Shown: positions 33,290-41,093 of the stretch, piece by piece
How positions within the stretch are numbered: position 1 is the first letter of the stretch
Layout: every line of letters starts with the position of its first letter
Position numbers and translations under genes: made by a program
IMG/VR virus record: IMGVR_UViG_3300021959_000031
Coordinates: 1-64,000 of that record
Direction: 5' to 3' (one strand)
Length of the DNA: 64,000 bases
From: a virus
The notes under the pieces: model-generated
Seen by the model: only the letters and a program-made list of their open reading frames with translations
Told to the model about the DNA's origin: nothing
Databases searched by the model: none

Positions 33290-35848
33290 ATGATAAGTGG
33301 ATTTTATACTAGTGTAGATAGACATAAGAATAACCTAAAATACAGGGGTTATGATCATGATGGTAAGAAGATATACAATTCGTATAGATACCGACCTGAG
33401 TTATTCTTAGAGAGTAAAGATAAGGATGCAGAATGGAAGTCACTGAGTGGTAAGCCTCTCGAAAGTGTTAGATTCGATTCGATGAGCGAATGCACTAAGT
33501 TCATCAAGCAGTATGAAGACATACCATCTTTTCATGTATACGGAAATGAAAGGCATATACCAGCTTTCATTCAAAGTCAATTCCCCAACAAGGTAGAATA
33601 TGATAAGAGAATGATTGACATTCTCTATATTGATATTGAAACTGCAATATCAGAAACAGCAGGATTTTCTGATCCAGAAATTGCTGAACAAGAAATATTG
33701 ACTATAGCTGTCAAGAGTTCCAGATGTGATACATATGTTGTTTGGGGTCTAAAAGATTATTCAACTTCTAGCAGTAGTATACCTCATATTAAAAAGGAGT
33801 ATAGAAAGTTCGATACAGAATTCGAAATGCTTGAAAACTTTTTGGATTGGTGGAGTGATCCAGAAAATACACCAGATGTTGTTACTGGTTGGAACACAAC
33901 TTTCTTTGATATACCTTACATTATCAACAGAATTACCCGAGTTCTTGGAGAAACTCAAGTTAAATGCTTAAGCCCTTGGAAAGACATTTCCACTAGAAAG
34001 GTGATGATGTTTGGAAAAGAGAAGATAAGTTATACAATATCTGGAATACAATCACTCGACTATTTGGATCTATTTAAGAAATTTACACTAAACACATATG
34101 GTCAACAAGAGTCTTATCGATTGGACAATATTGGTGAAGTCGTTCTTGGTCAAAGAAAGATTGATTATTCTGATGTTGGTGGTCTTAAGGAACTGTATGA
34201 GTTAGACTTTCAAAGGTTCGTTGATTACAACATTGTTGATGTTGAACTTATTGAGAGATTCGAAGATAAGTTGGGTCTTATTGAATTAGTATTCACACTA
34301 GCATATCTTGGTGGTGTTAACTACACTGACACTCTAGGAACTGTCTCTATATGGGATAGTATTATATTCAGAAAGCTTGCCAACAAGAAAATAGCAGTCC
34401 CACCATCCAAGAGAAGTGAAAAGCAATCTTATCCAGGTGGATTTGTTAAAGAAGTTATACCTGGGATGTATGATTGGGTTATGAGCTTTGACTTGAATAG
34501 TCTATATCCAAATATCATTATACAATATAATATGAGCCCAGAAACTCTAATCAGACACTCTGCCATAACTGGAACAAACCCAGATAAAATATTGAACGAT
34601 CCACGTAAGTTAACTGAAGATGATAATCTAGCAGTAGCTGCAAATGGAGCTGTATTCTCCAAAACCAAGCAAGGTTTTCTTCCAGAGATTATTGAGGAAC
34701 TTTATAATAATCGAAAGAAGATAAAGGGTAATATGTTAGGGAAGCAGAGCGAGATGGAATCTATCAAGTCTGAGAAAAGAGAAGATAATCATTCGAAATT
34801 AGAATCTTTAGAAAAAGAAGTATCTCTTCTAGATACAGAGCAAATGGCTATTAAGATCTTGATGAACTCACTCTATGGTGCTTTAGGCAATCAATACTTT
34901 AGATATTTTGATATCAACATTGCTGAAGGAATCACTTTGACTGGTCAACTTATTATCAGGTGGGCAGAGAAGCATGTTAACGAATGGTTATCTAAGGATT
35001 TTCTTAAAGAAGATAAAATTAAAGATAGGATTATCGCAATCGACACTGACTCTGTTTACCTTAATGTTAAAGATGTAGTGGATAAGTTTCAACCGAAAAA
35101 CCCAGTCAAATTCTTGAGTGAGTTTGGTAGTAAAGCAATTGAACCTATGTTGTCTAAAGTATATCAAGAGTTGGCTGATTTTACTTGTGCATATAAAAAC
35201 ACAATGGTTATGTCTAGAGAGTGCATCGCTGATAGAGCAATTTGGACTGCCAAGAAGAGGTATATCCTTAATGTGCATAACAATGAAGGTGTTCAGTATA
35301 GCGAACCGAAAATAAAGATGATGGGAATCGAAGCTATCAAGAGTTCAACTCCTAAAGTTTGTAGAGTTGCGATGAAGGAAATGTTTAAAATTATGCTTAG
35401 TGGTGATGAGAAAAAAACACAAAAAGCTATAGAGTTATTCAAGACACATTTCAAAACTCTTCCTGCACATGATATAGCATCTCCAAGAGGTGTTACAAGT
35501 GTTACGAAATATTACGATTCTCAATCAACCTATATAAAAGGAACACCCATGCATTGTAGAGCAAGTTTGGTTTACAATAAAAGATTGGAGATTCTAGGTT
35601 TAGAAAATAAATACAAATCGATTCAGAATGGAGACAAGATTAAATTCGTATTTCTTAAGAAGGAGAATCCAACTGGAGAGAATGTTGTTGCTTTTCTTGA
35701 AGAACTTCCAGAAGAACTTGAACTAAGTCGTTACATAGATTATGAAATGCAGTTTCAAAAAGTATTCTTAGATCCTATTGGGTTAATACTTAACGCTATA
35801 AAATGGTCGGCAGAAGAGAGATCTTCACTAGATGATTTTTTCTGTTAA
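33290..35848 (+). CDS. gp43: Family B DNA polymerase gp43
   Basis: The replicative polymerase with 3'-5' exonuclease, 852 residues (T4: 898). Exonuclease motifs are LYIDIETAIS (about 112-121) and GWNTTFFDIPY (about 203-213). Polymerase motifs are DLNSLYPNIIIQYN (motif A), KILMNSLYGALGN (motif B) and AIDTDSVYL (motif C). The C-terminal end SLDDFF resembles the clamp-binding peptide of gp43. It is expressed from its own strong promoter. Confidence 0.97.
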   Translation: MISGFYTSVDRHKNNLKYRGYDHDGKKIYNSYRYRPELFLESKDKDAEWKSLSGKPLESVRFDSMSECTKFIKQYEDIPSFHVYGNERHIPAFIQSQFPNKVEYDKRMIDILYIDIETAISETAGFSDPEIAEQEILTIAVKSSRCDTYVVWGLKDYSTSSSSIPHIKKEYRKFDTEFEMLENFLDWWSDPENTPDVVTGWNTTFFDIPYIINRITRVLGETQVKCLSPWKDISTRKVMMFGKEKISYTISGIQSLDYLDLFKKFTLNTYGQQESYRLDNIGEVVLGQRKIDYSDVGGLKELYELDFQRFVDYNIVDVELIERFEDKLGLIELVFTLAYLGGVNYTDTLGTVSIWDSIIFRKLANKKIAVPPSKRSEKQSYPGGFVKEVIPGMYDWVMSFDLNSLYPNIIIQYNMSPETLIRHSAITGTNPDKILNDPRKLTEDDNLAVAANGAVFSKTKQGFLPEIIEELYNNRKKIKGNMLGKQSEMESIKSEKREDNHSKLESLEKEVSLLDTEQMAIKILMNSLYGALGNQYFRYFDINIAEGITLTGQLIIRWAEKHVNEWLSKDFLKEDKIKDRIIAIDTDSVYLNVKDVVDKFQPKNPVKFLSEFGSKAIEPMLSKVYQELADFTCAYKNTMVMSRECIADRAIWTAKKRYILNVHNNEGVQYSEPKIKMMGIEAIKSSTPKVCRVAMKEMFKIMLSGDEKKTQKAIELFKTHFKTLPAHDIASPRGVTSVTKYYDSQSTYIKGTPMHCRASLVYNKRLEILGLENKYKSIQNGDKIKFVFLKKENPTGENVVAFLEELPEELELSRYIDYEMQFQKVFLDPIGLILNAIKWSAEERSSLDDFFC

Positions 35849-35855
35849 AAAAAGT

Positions 35856-35884
35856 TTGACAACCAACGATAAAAAACATATAAT
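35856..35884 (+). promoter_or_regulatory. Sigma70-type promoter of the TAGT cluster
   Basis: A perfect TTGACA (35856-35861), 17 bp, perfect TATAAT (35879-35884), the strongest consensus match in the window. The first gene starts at 35901, giving a leader of about 9-10 nt. Confidence 0.88.
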
Positions 35885-35900
35885 AACATCAACTTAAATT

Positions 35901-36845
35901 ATGGACTACACAGTTAACAAATACCCGATTTATATAATATCTAAAGGTAGAGCTGATACTAGATTCACTTCAAGGTCACTAGAGGCTATGAATACACCAT
36001 ATAGAATAGTAATTGAAGAATCTGAGTATGATGACTATGCCGCAGTTATAGATCCTAAAAAAATACTGACTCTACCTAGTGATTTTCGAGAAGATCCTAG
36101 ATATGCTAAACGATGTGAAGACACTGGATATCTCGGTGGATCTATTCCAGTTAGAAATTGGGTTTGGGAGCATTCCAAGAGTGAAGGTCATGCTAAACAC
36201 TGGGTGCTAGATGACAATCTCAGATACTTTTTTAGATTCAATAACAATCGAAGAAGGAGAGTAACGACTGGTGCTATCTTCAGAGCTGCAGAAGACTTCA
36301 CTGATCGTTACGAGAATGTAAAATTAGCAGGACTGAACTACTGTATGTTCGTTATACCAACTAAGATAAGTTTACTAGAAACTCCATATTATCTCAACTC
36401 AAGGATCTACAGTTGCATTTTGATTTCCAATGATCTAGATGTTCGGTGGAGGGGTAAGTATAATGAAGACACCGACTTATCATTGAGGGTTCTCAAGCAG
36501 GGTTACTGCACAATGTTGTTCAATACTTTCTTGTGTGGAAAAATCACAACGATGACAATGAAAGGTGGTAACACCGAAGACATATACAATGCTGGTGCCG
36601 AACAAGAATATGATGATCGATATACATTTGCCAAGTCACTGAAAGATCAACACCCAGATGTTGTGGAAATAACTAGGAGATTTAAAAGAACACACCACCT
36701 CGTTGATTACACATCTTTCAAGCAAAAGCCTATATACAAAGAAGGAATTGTTCCCGTATACGAAAACAATGAATATGGAATGGTCTTCAGAGAACCAACT
36801 GAACAACAAAAGGAAGCAGAAGAATCACACTGGAAGAAGAAATGA
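35901..36845 (+). CDS. TET-associated glycosyltransferase (TAGT)
   Basis: A 314-residue GT-A-like glycosyltransferase of the family found next to TET/JBP dioxygenases in phages, where it is thought to put sugars on hydroxymethylated DNA bases. Matching phrases are PIYIISKGRADTRFTSRSLE, RIVIEESEYDDYA, then GGSIPVRNWVWEHS and the metal-site region HWVLDDNLRYF (about 98-108). They continue with YNEDTDLSLRVLKQGYC, TTMTMKGGNTE and KDQHPDVVEITRRFKR. No TET/JBP or pyrimidine hydroxymethylase is seen in this window, so the acceptor base is unknown. It starts an operon with two small genes and a PrimPol-like gene. Confidence 0.88.
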   Translation: MDYTVNKYPIYIISKGRADTRFTSRSLEAMNTPYRIVIEESEYDDYAAVIDPKKILTLPSDFREDPRYAKRCEDTGYLGGSIPVRNWVWEHSKSEGHAKHWVLDDNLRYFFRFNNNRRRRVTTGAIFRAAEDFTDRYENVKLAGLNYCMFVIPTKISLLETPYYLNSRIYSCILISNDLDVRWRGKYNEDTDLSLRVLKQGYCTMLFNTFLCGKITTMTMKGGNTEDIYNAGAEQEYDDRYTFAKSLKDQHPDVVEITRRFKRTHHLVDYTSFKQKPIYKEGIVPVYENNEYGMVFREPTEQQKEAEESHWKKK

Positions 36846-37126
36846 GTAAGAAACAAGTAAGAAACGTAAACACTGTTGATAATAACATCTTTCTTAGAGC
36901 TGAAGGTGCAGAAGATGTTATGCATGGATGGTGGGGCATGCCTGAGTATAAGCACAATGAATACTGCCATGCTAAATTAGAGATTGCATTTGAGAGTGAA
37001 GATGATATAAAACATTTTGTTGAAGCAACTGGGTTATCTGTTAAAGAAGCATCAACATGCTTTTGGTATCCAGAATTTGCATATGATAAAGATCACACCT
37101 GGAGATGGATGAATGATGAAAATTAA
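36842..37126 (+). CDS. Small TAGT-linked protein A
   Basis: A 94-residue protein overlapping the end of the glycosyltransferase gene by 4 nt, so the two are translationally coupled. Residues about 43-75 (AKLEIAFESEDDIKHFVEAT, then GLSVKEASTCFWYPE) follow a beta-alpha-beta pattern shared with the next gene. I recall small proteins with this 'F-(8)-F-x3-G-x11-WYP' pattern beside TAGT genes in other phages. Its function is unknown. Confidence 0.75.
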   Translation: MSKKQVRNVNTVDNNIFLRAEGAEDVMHGWWGMPEYKHNEYCHAKLEIAFESEDDIKHFVEATGLSVKEASTCFWYPEFAYDKDHTWRWMNDEN

Positions 37127-37286
37127 AAAAAGAATTAACGTTAGATTCGAAGACGCTGAGAAGATGGTTGAGTTTGGTAAACTTTTGAGTATCAAACATC
37201 TGACCAAGAAAACTAAGCGAATTGTTTACAAGAAACCAGAAGACCCCTTTTCCAGTTTTTTCTCAGAACAAGATAGTGACCAATAA
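37116..37286 (+). CDS. Small TAGT-linked protein B, paralogue of A
   Basis: A 56-residue protein; a second ATG at 37113 would add one Met. It overlaps the end of protein A. Its core RINVRFEDAEKMVEFGKLLS, then IKHLTKKTKRIVYKKPE, lines up with protein A (LEIAFESEDDIKHFVEATG, then LSVKEASTCFWYPE), so the two look like tandem copies of one small fold. The C-terminus is short and polar. The gene is too short to be found by a 60-residue cut-off. Its function is unknown. Confidence 0.7.
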   Translation: MKIKKRINVRFEDAEKMVEFGKLLSIKHLTKKTKRIVYKKPEDPFSSFFSEQDSDQ

Positions 37287-37289
37287 GAT

Positions 37290-38228
37290 ATGGAGTATAG
37301 CCTTACAATATTTAATTCTATATTCGACAACAAGACGCATCGAAAGATGTCATTCGATAGTTGGGAAGAAGTAGAAAAGCTATTTTTAGATTTAAGTAAG
37401 CAAGATGGTTATAAACCCAAAAAAGGTGAGTTTAAAAAAGGATCACCTTTGATCAGTCCAGCTGTATACAAAGAAAACACTACGCGGGCTAATGCAAATG
37501 TCATTTCTTGGGGTGGTTGGGCCGCACTTGATATTGATGAATATGATTGTTCATTCAAGCAAGTGATCGATAGCTTTAAAGATATACGTCATATACTTTA
37601 TAACAGCTCAAGCTCAACAGAAGAAAAGCCTAAATTTAGAGTCGTAATACCTTTTGAGAGAAGTATCAAATCAGAAGAAATAAAAGGTTTATGGTATGCA
37701 ATTAACTCTGAGTTCAATTCGTTTGCAGACCCCCAAACTAAAGACTTATCAAGGATGTATTATGTTCCAGCAAAATATCCTAATGCATATTCATTCTTTA
37801 GATATAACGAAGAAGCTAAGATGGTTGATGTAGATGCGTTAATGAAAAAACATCCATTTATAGTTCCACAAGAAAATTCTTTTCGTAGTCAGTTGAGTGA
37901 AGAAATGAGAGATAAGTTACTTAAGTATAGAACAGATCAACTCAACAACAAAGACGTAAAGTGGTCATCTTACCATGATTGCCCCTTCGTATCAAGAGAA
38001 GTTGTTAACCAATATAGATGCATAACAGAATCTGGTTGGTATCACGCCATGTATAAGATAATGGTAAGCATAGTTGCAAAAGCTATAAAGAAGAGTTACC
38101 CCATACAAACACATGAAGTTGTATCTCTATGCAAAGAGATAGATAATGATACAGGTGGTTGGTATAAAAGCAGACCATTGGATTTAGAAGCTAAAAGAGC
38201 CATTGATTTTGGTATGCACAATTTCTAA
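37290..38228 (+). CDS. PrimPol-like (archaeo-eukaryotic primase fold) protein
   Basis: A 312-residue protein with the motif series of archaeo-eukaryotic primases of the PrimPol/BT4734 type. The hhhDhD metal motif is in WAALDIDEYD (D81, D83). ILYNSSSS, then KPKFRVVIPF, is the S-x-S/R region at about 102-121. DLSRMYYVPAKYP is the third motif at about 152-164. The C-terminal 100 residues are helical (EVVSLCKEIDNDTGGWYKSR), like the PriCT-type tails of such proteins. It follows the TAGT genes with 3 nt spacing. T4-like primase gp61 is not in this window, so this could be an alternative primase or a repair polymerase; activity is inferred from motifs only. Confidence 0.75.
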   Translation: MEYSLTIFNSIFDNKTHRKMSFDSWEEVEKLFLDLSKQDGYKPKKGEFKKGSPLISPAVYKENTTRANANVISWGGWAALDIDEYDCSFKQVIDSFKDIRHILYNSSSSTEEKPKFRVVIPFERSIKSEEIKGLWYAINSEFNSFADPQTKDLSRMYYVPAKYPNAYSFFRYNEEAKMVDVDALMKKHPFIVPQENSFRSQLSEEMRDKLLKYRTDQLNNKDVKWSSYHDCPFVSREVVNQYRCITESGWYHAMYKIMVSIVAKAIKKSYPIQTHEVVSLCKEIDNDTGGWYKSRPLDLEAKRAIDFGMHNF

Positions 38229-38232
38229 TAAT

Positions 38233-38240
38233 TATAAATA
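38233..38240 (+). promoter_or_regulatory. Late promoter of acidic-repeat gene
   Basis: An exact TATAAATA ends 5 nt before the ATG at 38246, just after the early TAGT operon. Confidence 0.72.
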
Positions 38241-38245
38241 AAGTT

Positions 38246-38527
38246 ATGGCTAAGAAAAATAAAAAAACAAAGGGTTCTCTCTTTGCTAAAGTTAAAAAAA
38301 CTCTTAAACCTTCTGCCGAAGAAGTGGTTGCTGAAGAAGAAGCTACTGAAGAAGTTATTGAAGAAGTTGTTGCTGAACCTAAAGCTAAGAAAACTACAGC
38401 TAAGAAAAAGAATATCGTAAAACTTGGAGGAAAAGATATCGATGTTGATGCATTAACACCTCGCGAAGTTAGAAAGTTAGTTGGTGAGTGGGGTAGAAGT
38501 AAGTTGAAATCTTTAGGGATTATCTAA
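38246..38527 (+). CDS. Late Lys/Glu-rich protein sharing acidic repeats with gp22
   Basis: A 93-residue protein with a basic N-terminus (AKKNKKTKGSLFAKVKKTLK), a repeat tract EEVVAEEEATEEVIEEVVAE (about 26-45), a basic linker KKTTAKKKN and a conserved-looking end ALTPREVRKLVGEWGRSKLK. The repeat tract is almost the same, at protein and DNA level, as that in scaffold gp22 (15835-15990). Together with its late promoter, this suggests a prohead-core or internal head protein. No family was recognised. Confidence 0.7.
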   Translation: MAKKNKKTKGSLFAKVKKTLKPSAEEVVAEEEATEEVIEEVVAEPKAKKTTAKKKNIVKLGGKDIDVDALTPREVRKLVGEWGRSKLKSLGII

Positions 38528-38551
38528 GCTCTTACAAACCAATATAAATCT

Positions 38552-38588
38552 ACAAACCCCAATGACTGTCATGGTCTTTGGGGTTTGT
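38552..38588 (+). terminator. Perfect inverted repeat, possible terminator
   Basis: An 11-bp perfect inverted repeat (ACAAACCCCAA / TTGGGGTTTGT) with a 15-nt loop lies 24 nt after the stop at 38527. It has no T-run, so it may be an mRNA 3' stabiliser or a factor-dependent end. Confidence 0.6.
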
Positions 38589-38608
38589 CATGTATAGATA
38601 TATTAGTC

Positions 38609-38833
38609 ATGCAAAAAGAAAAAGAAGTCATAGGGAAAATCAAAAGTATTATTTCAGACTTGAAATACGTTATGGATAGTTCAGACATAGAGAAGTCAAT
38701 TTCTAAAATAACAGTTGTTATAGATGAATACGAAAAGTCTAACGATTTGAATTTGGGTGAATTGGAAAACCAACTTATAATGGAAAATGAACTCAGAATA
38801 AAACTATCCAAACATTGTGATGATGGATATTAA
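38609..38833 (+). CDS. Small helical hypothetical protein
   Basis: A 74-residue, Lys/Glu/Ile-rich protein. The start at ATG 38609 is chosen over a TTG that lies inside the upstream inverted repeat. The whole chain looks helical (EVIGKIKSIISDLKYVMDSS, then LGELENQLIMENELRIKLSK). It has no Cys and no membrane segment. It lies between a late gene and a set of early promoter cassettes. Not recognised. Confidence 0.55.
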   Translation: MQKEKEVIGKIKSIISDLKYVMDSSDIEKSISKITVVIDEYEKSNDLNLGELENQLIMENELRIKLSKHCDDGY

Positions 38834-38856
38834 GTAAAGGAAACTCGAAATTAGTG

Positions 38857-38884
38857 TTTGACTTTTCGTGGTTTTATGATAGGT
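38857..38884 (+). promoter_or_regulatory. Repeat-cassette promoter copy 1
   Basis: TTGACT (38857-38862), 16 bp, TAGGTT (38879-38884), then TGTAATCGTGATTGAGAGAAA. It is a divergent member of the promoter/leader family that also occurs at 39114, 52968, 53476, 53856, 56663 and 63081. Confidence 0.6.
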
Positions 38885-38921
38885 TGTAATCGTGATTGAG
38901 AGAAAAGATCACTAAAACATT

Positions 38922-39146
38922 ATGACAAGAGTAGCAGAGAAAGTTGCCAAACTTACAACAAGGATCACAGAAGAAGATGTTCTGTCACTTTACGAATCGA
39001 GAGACTCATTAGATAACTCAGAATATGTTTTCGATGGTTTGGATTTGATAGAAGAGTTGGAAGCTGACGAACTTGAAGATTTATTACATCACACAGAAAG
39101 ATTGATATTTTCGTTGACTAATCACACTTTTCGTGATAAAGTGTAA
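38922..39146 (+). CDS. Small acidic early protein
   Basis: A 74-residue acidic, helical protein (LDLIEELEADELEDLLHHTE) behind a cassette-type early promoter. Its last 30 nt contain the -35 and -10 boxes of the next cassette promoter, so coding and promoter DNA overlap. Not recognised. Confidence 0.6.
   Translation: MTRVAEKVAKLTTRITEEDVLSLYESRDSLDNSEYVFDGLDLIEELEADELEDLLHHTERLIFSLTNHTFRDKV
39114..39142 (+). promoter_or_regulatory. Repeat-cassette promoter copy 2
   Basis: TTGACT (39114-39119), 17 bp, TAAAGT (39137-39142), then GTAACCACAATCGAGAGAG and ATTATATTATG. It is placed inside the end of the upstream gene. The leader is the same as in the copies near 53 kb. Confidence 0.68.
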
Positions 39147-39169
39147 CCACAATCGAGAGAGATTATATT

Positions 39170-39385
39170 ATGAAAAAAAACAACAACAACAGCAAAGTGA
39201 GTGACGAAGTGCATTATGAAATTGTGGTTAAAGTCAGAGAGATCGTTGGTGGTCACCTGCTGATGAATGAGAAGCTCAAATGCCAACATAACCGAGAGAT
39301 GCTTGATGAGATCATCGAAGACCTAATTATGTATCGTAACACTCTCCCAAGTGTATCCGACCTAGAAGCTTGCAACGTAATCTAA
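39170..39385 (+). CDS. Small early protein
   Basis: A 71-residue protein with an Asn-rich N-terminus (KKNNNNSKVSDE), then a helical segment with VVKVREIVGGHLLMNEKLKC and EMLDEIIEDLIMYRNTLP. It stands under a cassette promoter and ends 9 nt before the HD hydrolase gene, so they probably share one transcript. Not recognised. Confidence 0.6.
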   Translation: MKKNNNNSKVSDEVHYEIVVKVREIVGGHLLMNEKLKCQHNREMLDEIIEDLIMYRNTLPSVSDLEACNVI

Positions 39386-39394
39386 CACAAAACT

Positions 39395-39892
39395 ATGGAA
39401 GATGAAGCTTTAAAATTTGCGACTATGGCGCATGGTGATCAGAAGAGAAAATATACTGACGAACCATATATTATCCACCCTATCGCTGTGGCTGAAATTG
39501 TGAAGTCTGTAGAACACACGGACGAAATGATTGCCGCGGCATTGCTTCATGATGTTGTAGAAGACACTCCATTTACTATCGATGATATTTTCGATAGGTT
39601 TGGTGATAATGTCGGCGAACTTGTAAGTTGGTTAACTGACGTTAGTAGACCTGAGGATGGTAATAGAAAAATAAGAAAGCGTATAGATAGAGAGCATATT
39701 GCAGAAGCACCCGCAGACGCGCAAACTATCAAAATAGCTGACTTGATACATAACACGGGAAGTATAGAAAGATACGATCCAAGTTTCTGGAAAGTATACA
39801 AGCAAGAAAAAATTGATTTACTTGGTGTTCTAACTAAAGGTGATGCAACCTTACGTAAGATTGCTTATGAATTAACAGGAACACTAATATAA
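39395..39892 (+). CDS. HD-domain (p)ppGpp-hydrolase-like protein (MESH1/SAH type)
   Basis: A 165-residue single HD domain that matches small alarmone hydrolases (SpoT hydrolase domain, MESH1). H13 stands in [19 protein letters not shown]52-D53 in [13 protein letters not shown] (with E56-D57), and the distal Asp in [10 protein letters not shown]. No synthetase, TGS or ACT domain is attached. It would be expected to cleave (p)ppGpp and so relieve the host stringent response. Other HD phosphohydrolases cannot be excluded. Its 3' end (GGAACACTAATATAATAAAA) is the same junction sequence found between all genes of the repeat array that follows. Confidence 0.8.
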   Translation: MEDEALKFATMAHGDQKRKYTDEPYIIHPIAVAEIVKSVEHTDEMIAAALLHDVVEDTPFTIDDIFDRFGDNVGELVSWLTDVSRPEDGNRKIRKRIDREHIAEAPADAQTIKIADLIHNTGSIERYDPSFWKVYKQEKIDLLGVLTKGDATLRKIAYELTGTLI

Positions 39893-39899
39893 TAAAATT

Positions 39900-40214
39900 A
39901 TGCAAGAATACACAGTAAAAGTAAAGGCTAATGGCAACAAGCGTTGGTATCAGAATGATATGTTTCATCGGTTAGATGGGCCTGCTATTGAATGGGCTGA
40001 TGGAAGTAAGTTTTGGTTTCAAAATGGCAATCTTCATCGCGAAGATGGGCCTGCAGTTGAATGTGTTAATGGCTATAAGGCTTGGTATATTGGCGGTGAA
40101 CAACTTACCGAAGATGAGTTTAACAATAGAACTAGCAATGTAGAGGTAACTCTTGAGGACATTGCTAAAGCTATGAATATAGACGTTGACAAGCTTCGCA
40201 TTAAGGAACATTGA
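39900..40214 (+). CDS. WYQN-HRLDGPA repeat protein, array copy 1
   Basis: A 104-residue protein with two full W-x-Q-N ... HRLDGPA / HREDGPA units, then a WYIGGEQLTEDEFNNR linker and the array's common C-terminal domain EVTLEDIAKAMNIDVDKLRI. The unit resembles MORN-like repeats (W/Y, N-G, D-G-P-A spaced about 23 residues), similar to repeat proteins in giant viruses. The C-terminal domain looks like a small helical bundle. No catalytic motif is visible and its function is unknown; binding or decoy roles are guesses. Confidence 0.75.
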   Translation: MQEYTVKVKANGNKRWYQNDMFHRLDGPAIEWADGSKFWFQNGNLHREDGPAVECVNGYKAWYIGGEQLTEDEFNNRTSNVEVTLEDIAKAMNIDVDKLRIKEH

Positions 40215-40226
40215 TATAATAAGATT

Positions 40227-40538
40227 ATGGAAGAATACACAGTACAAGTATATGCTAAGGGTAATAGGTCTTGGTATCAAGATGGTAAGTTTCACCGTCT
40301 AGATGGTCCTGCTATTGAACAGACTAATGGAAGTAAATTTTGGTATCAAAATGACAAGCGTCATAGGTTAGATGGGCCTGCTGTTGAAGATGCTAATGGC
40401 TATAAGGCTTGGTTTATTGACGGTAAAGAGCTTACTGAAGAAGAGTTTAACAATCGTGACAAAGTAGAAGTAACTCTAGAGGATATCGCCGAAGCTATGA
40501 ACATCGATGTTGACAAGCTTCGCATTAAGGAACACTAA
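40227..40538 (+). CDS. WYQN-HRLDGPA repeat protein, array copy 2
   Basis: A 103-residue protein with the same plan as copy 1: MEEYTVQVYAKGNRSWYQ start, two repeat units (WYQDGKFHRLDGPA and WYQNDKRHRLDGPA), the AWFIDGKELTEEEFNNR linker and the DIAEAMNIDVDKLRIKEH tail. It lacks the TSN insertion before the tail. It starts 12 nt after copy 1, and a TATAAT sequence lies 6 nt before its ATG. Confidence 0.75.
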   Translation: MEEYTVQVYAKGNRSWYQDGKFHRLDGPAIEQTNGSKFWYQNDKRHRLDGPAVEDANGYKAWFIDGKELTEEEFNNRDKVEVTLEDIAEAMNIDVDKLRIKEH

Positions 40539-40550
40539 TATAATAAAATT

Positions 40551-41081
40551 ATGGAAGAGTACAAAGTAAAGGTATATGCTAATGGTAATAGGGATTGGTA
40601 TCAGAATGGCAAGCGTCATAGGTTAGATGGGCCTGCTTCTGAATATGCTAATGGAACAAAGTATTGGTATCAGAATGGCAAGCGTCATAGGTTAGATGGG
40701 CCTGCTTCTGAATATGCTAATGGAACAAAGTATTGGTATCAAAATGACAAGCGTCATCGTCTAGACGGGCCTGCAATTGAATCGTCTGATGGTAGTAAGG
40801 ATTGGTATCAGAATGACAAGCGTCATAGGTTGGACGGCCCTGCAATTGAAGAAGCTAATGGTTATAAGTCTTGGTGGCAAAATGGTATGCGCCATCGTCT
40901 AGACGGTCCTGCTTGTGAATATGCTGATGGTTATAAGGAATGGTATATTGACGGTGAACAACTTACCGAAGAGGAGTTTAACAATAGAACTAGCAATGTA
41001 GAAGTAAATGAAGTAACTCTCGAAGATATCGCAAAAGCTATGAATATAGACGTTGATAAATTACTCATTAAGGAACACTAA
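40551..41081 (+). CDS. WYQN-HRLDGPA repeat protein, array copy 3 (long)
   Basis: A 176-residue protein with five repeat units, two of which are an exact 69-nt tandem duplication (40595-40732). Units alternate WYQNGKRHRLDGPASEYANG with WYQNDKRHRLDGPA and WWQNGMRHRLDGPA. Length differs from copies 1 and 2 only by unit number, and the tail DIAKAMNIDVDKLLIKEH is conserved. The exact duplication shows that the unit number changes rapidly. Confidence 0.75.
   Translation: MEEYKVKVYANGNRDWYQNGKRHRLDGPASEYANGTKYWYQNGKRHRLDGPASEYANGTKYWYQNDKRHRLDGPAIESSDGSKDWYQNDKRHRLDGPAIEEANGYKSWWQNGMRHRLDGPACEYADGYKEWYIDGEQLTEEEFNNRTSNVEVNEVTLEDIAKAMNIDVDKLLIKEH
40595..40732 (+). repeat. Exact 69-bp tandem duplication
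   Basis: Two identical 69-bp units, 40595-40663 and 40664-40732, begin TTGGTATCAGAATGG. A third, diverged unit follows. The unit is 23 codons, so the reading frame is kept. Zero differences mean a very recent duplication. Confidence 0.93.
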
Positions 41082-41093
41082 TATAATAAAATT

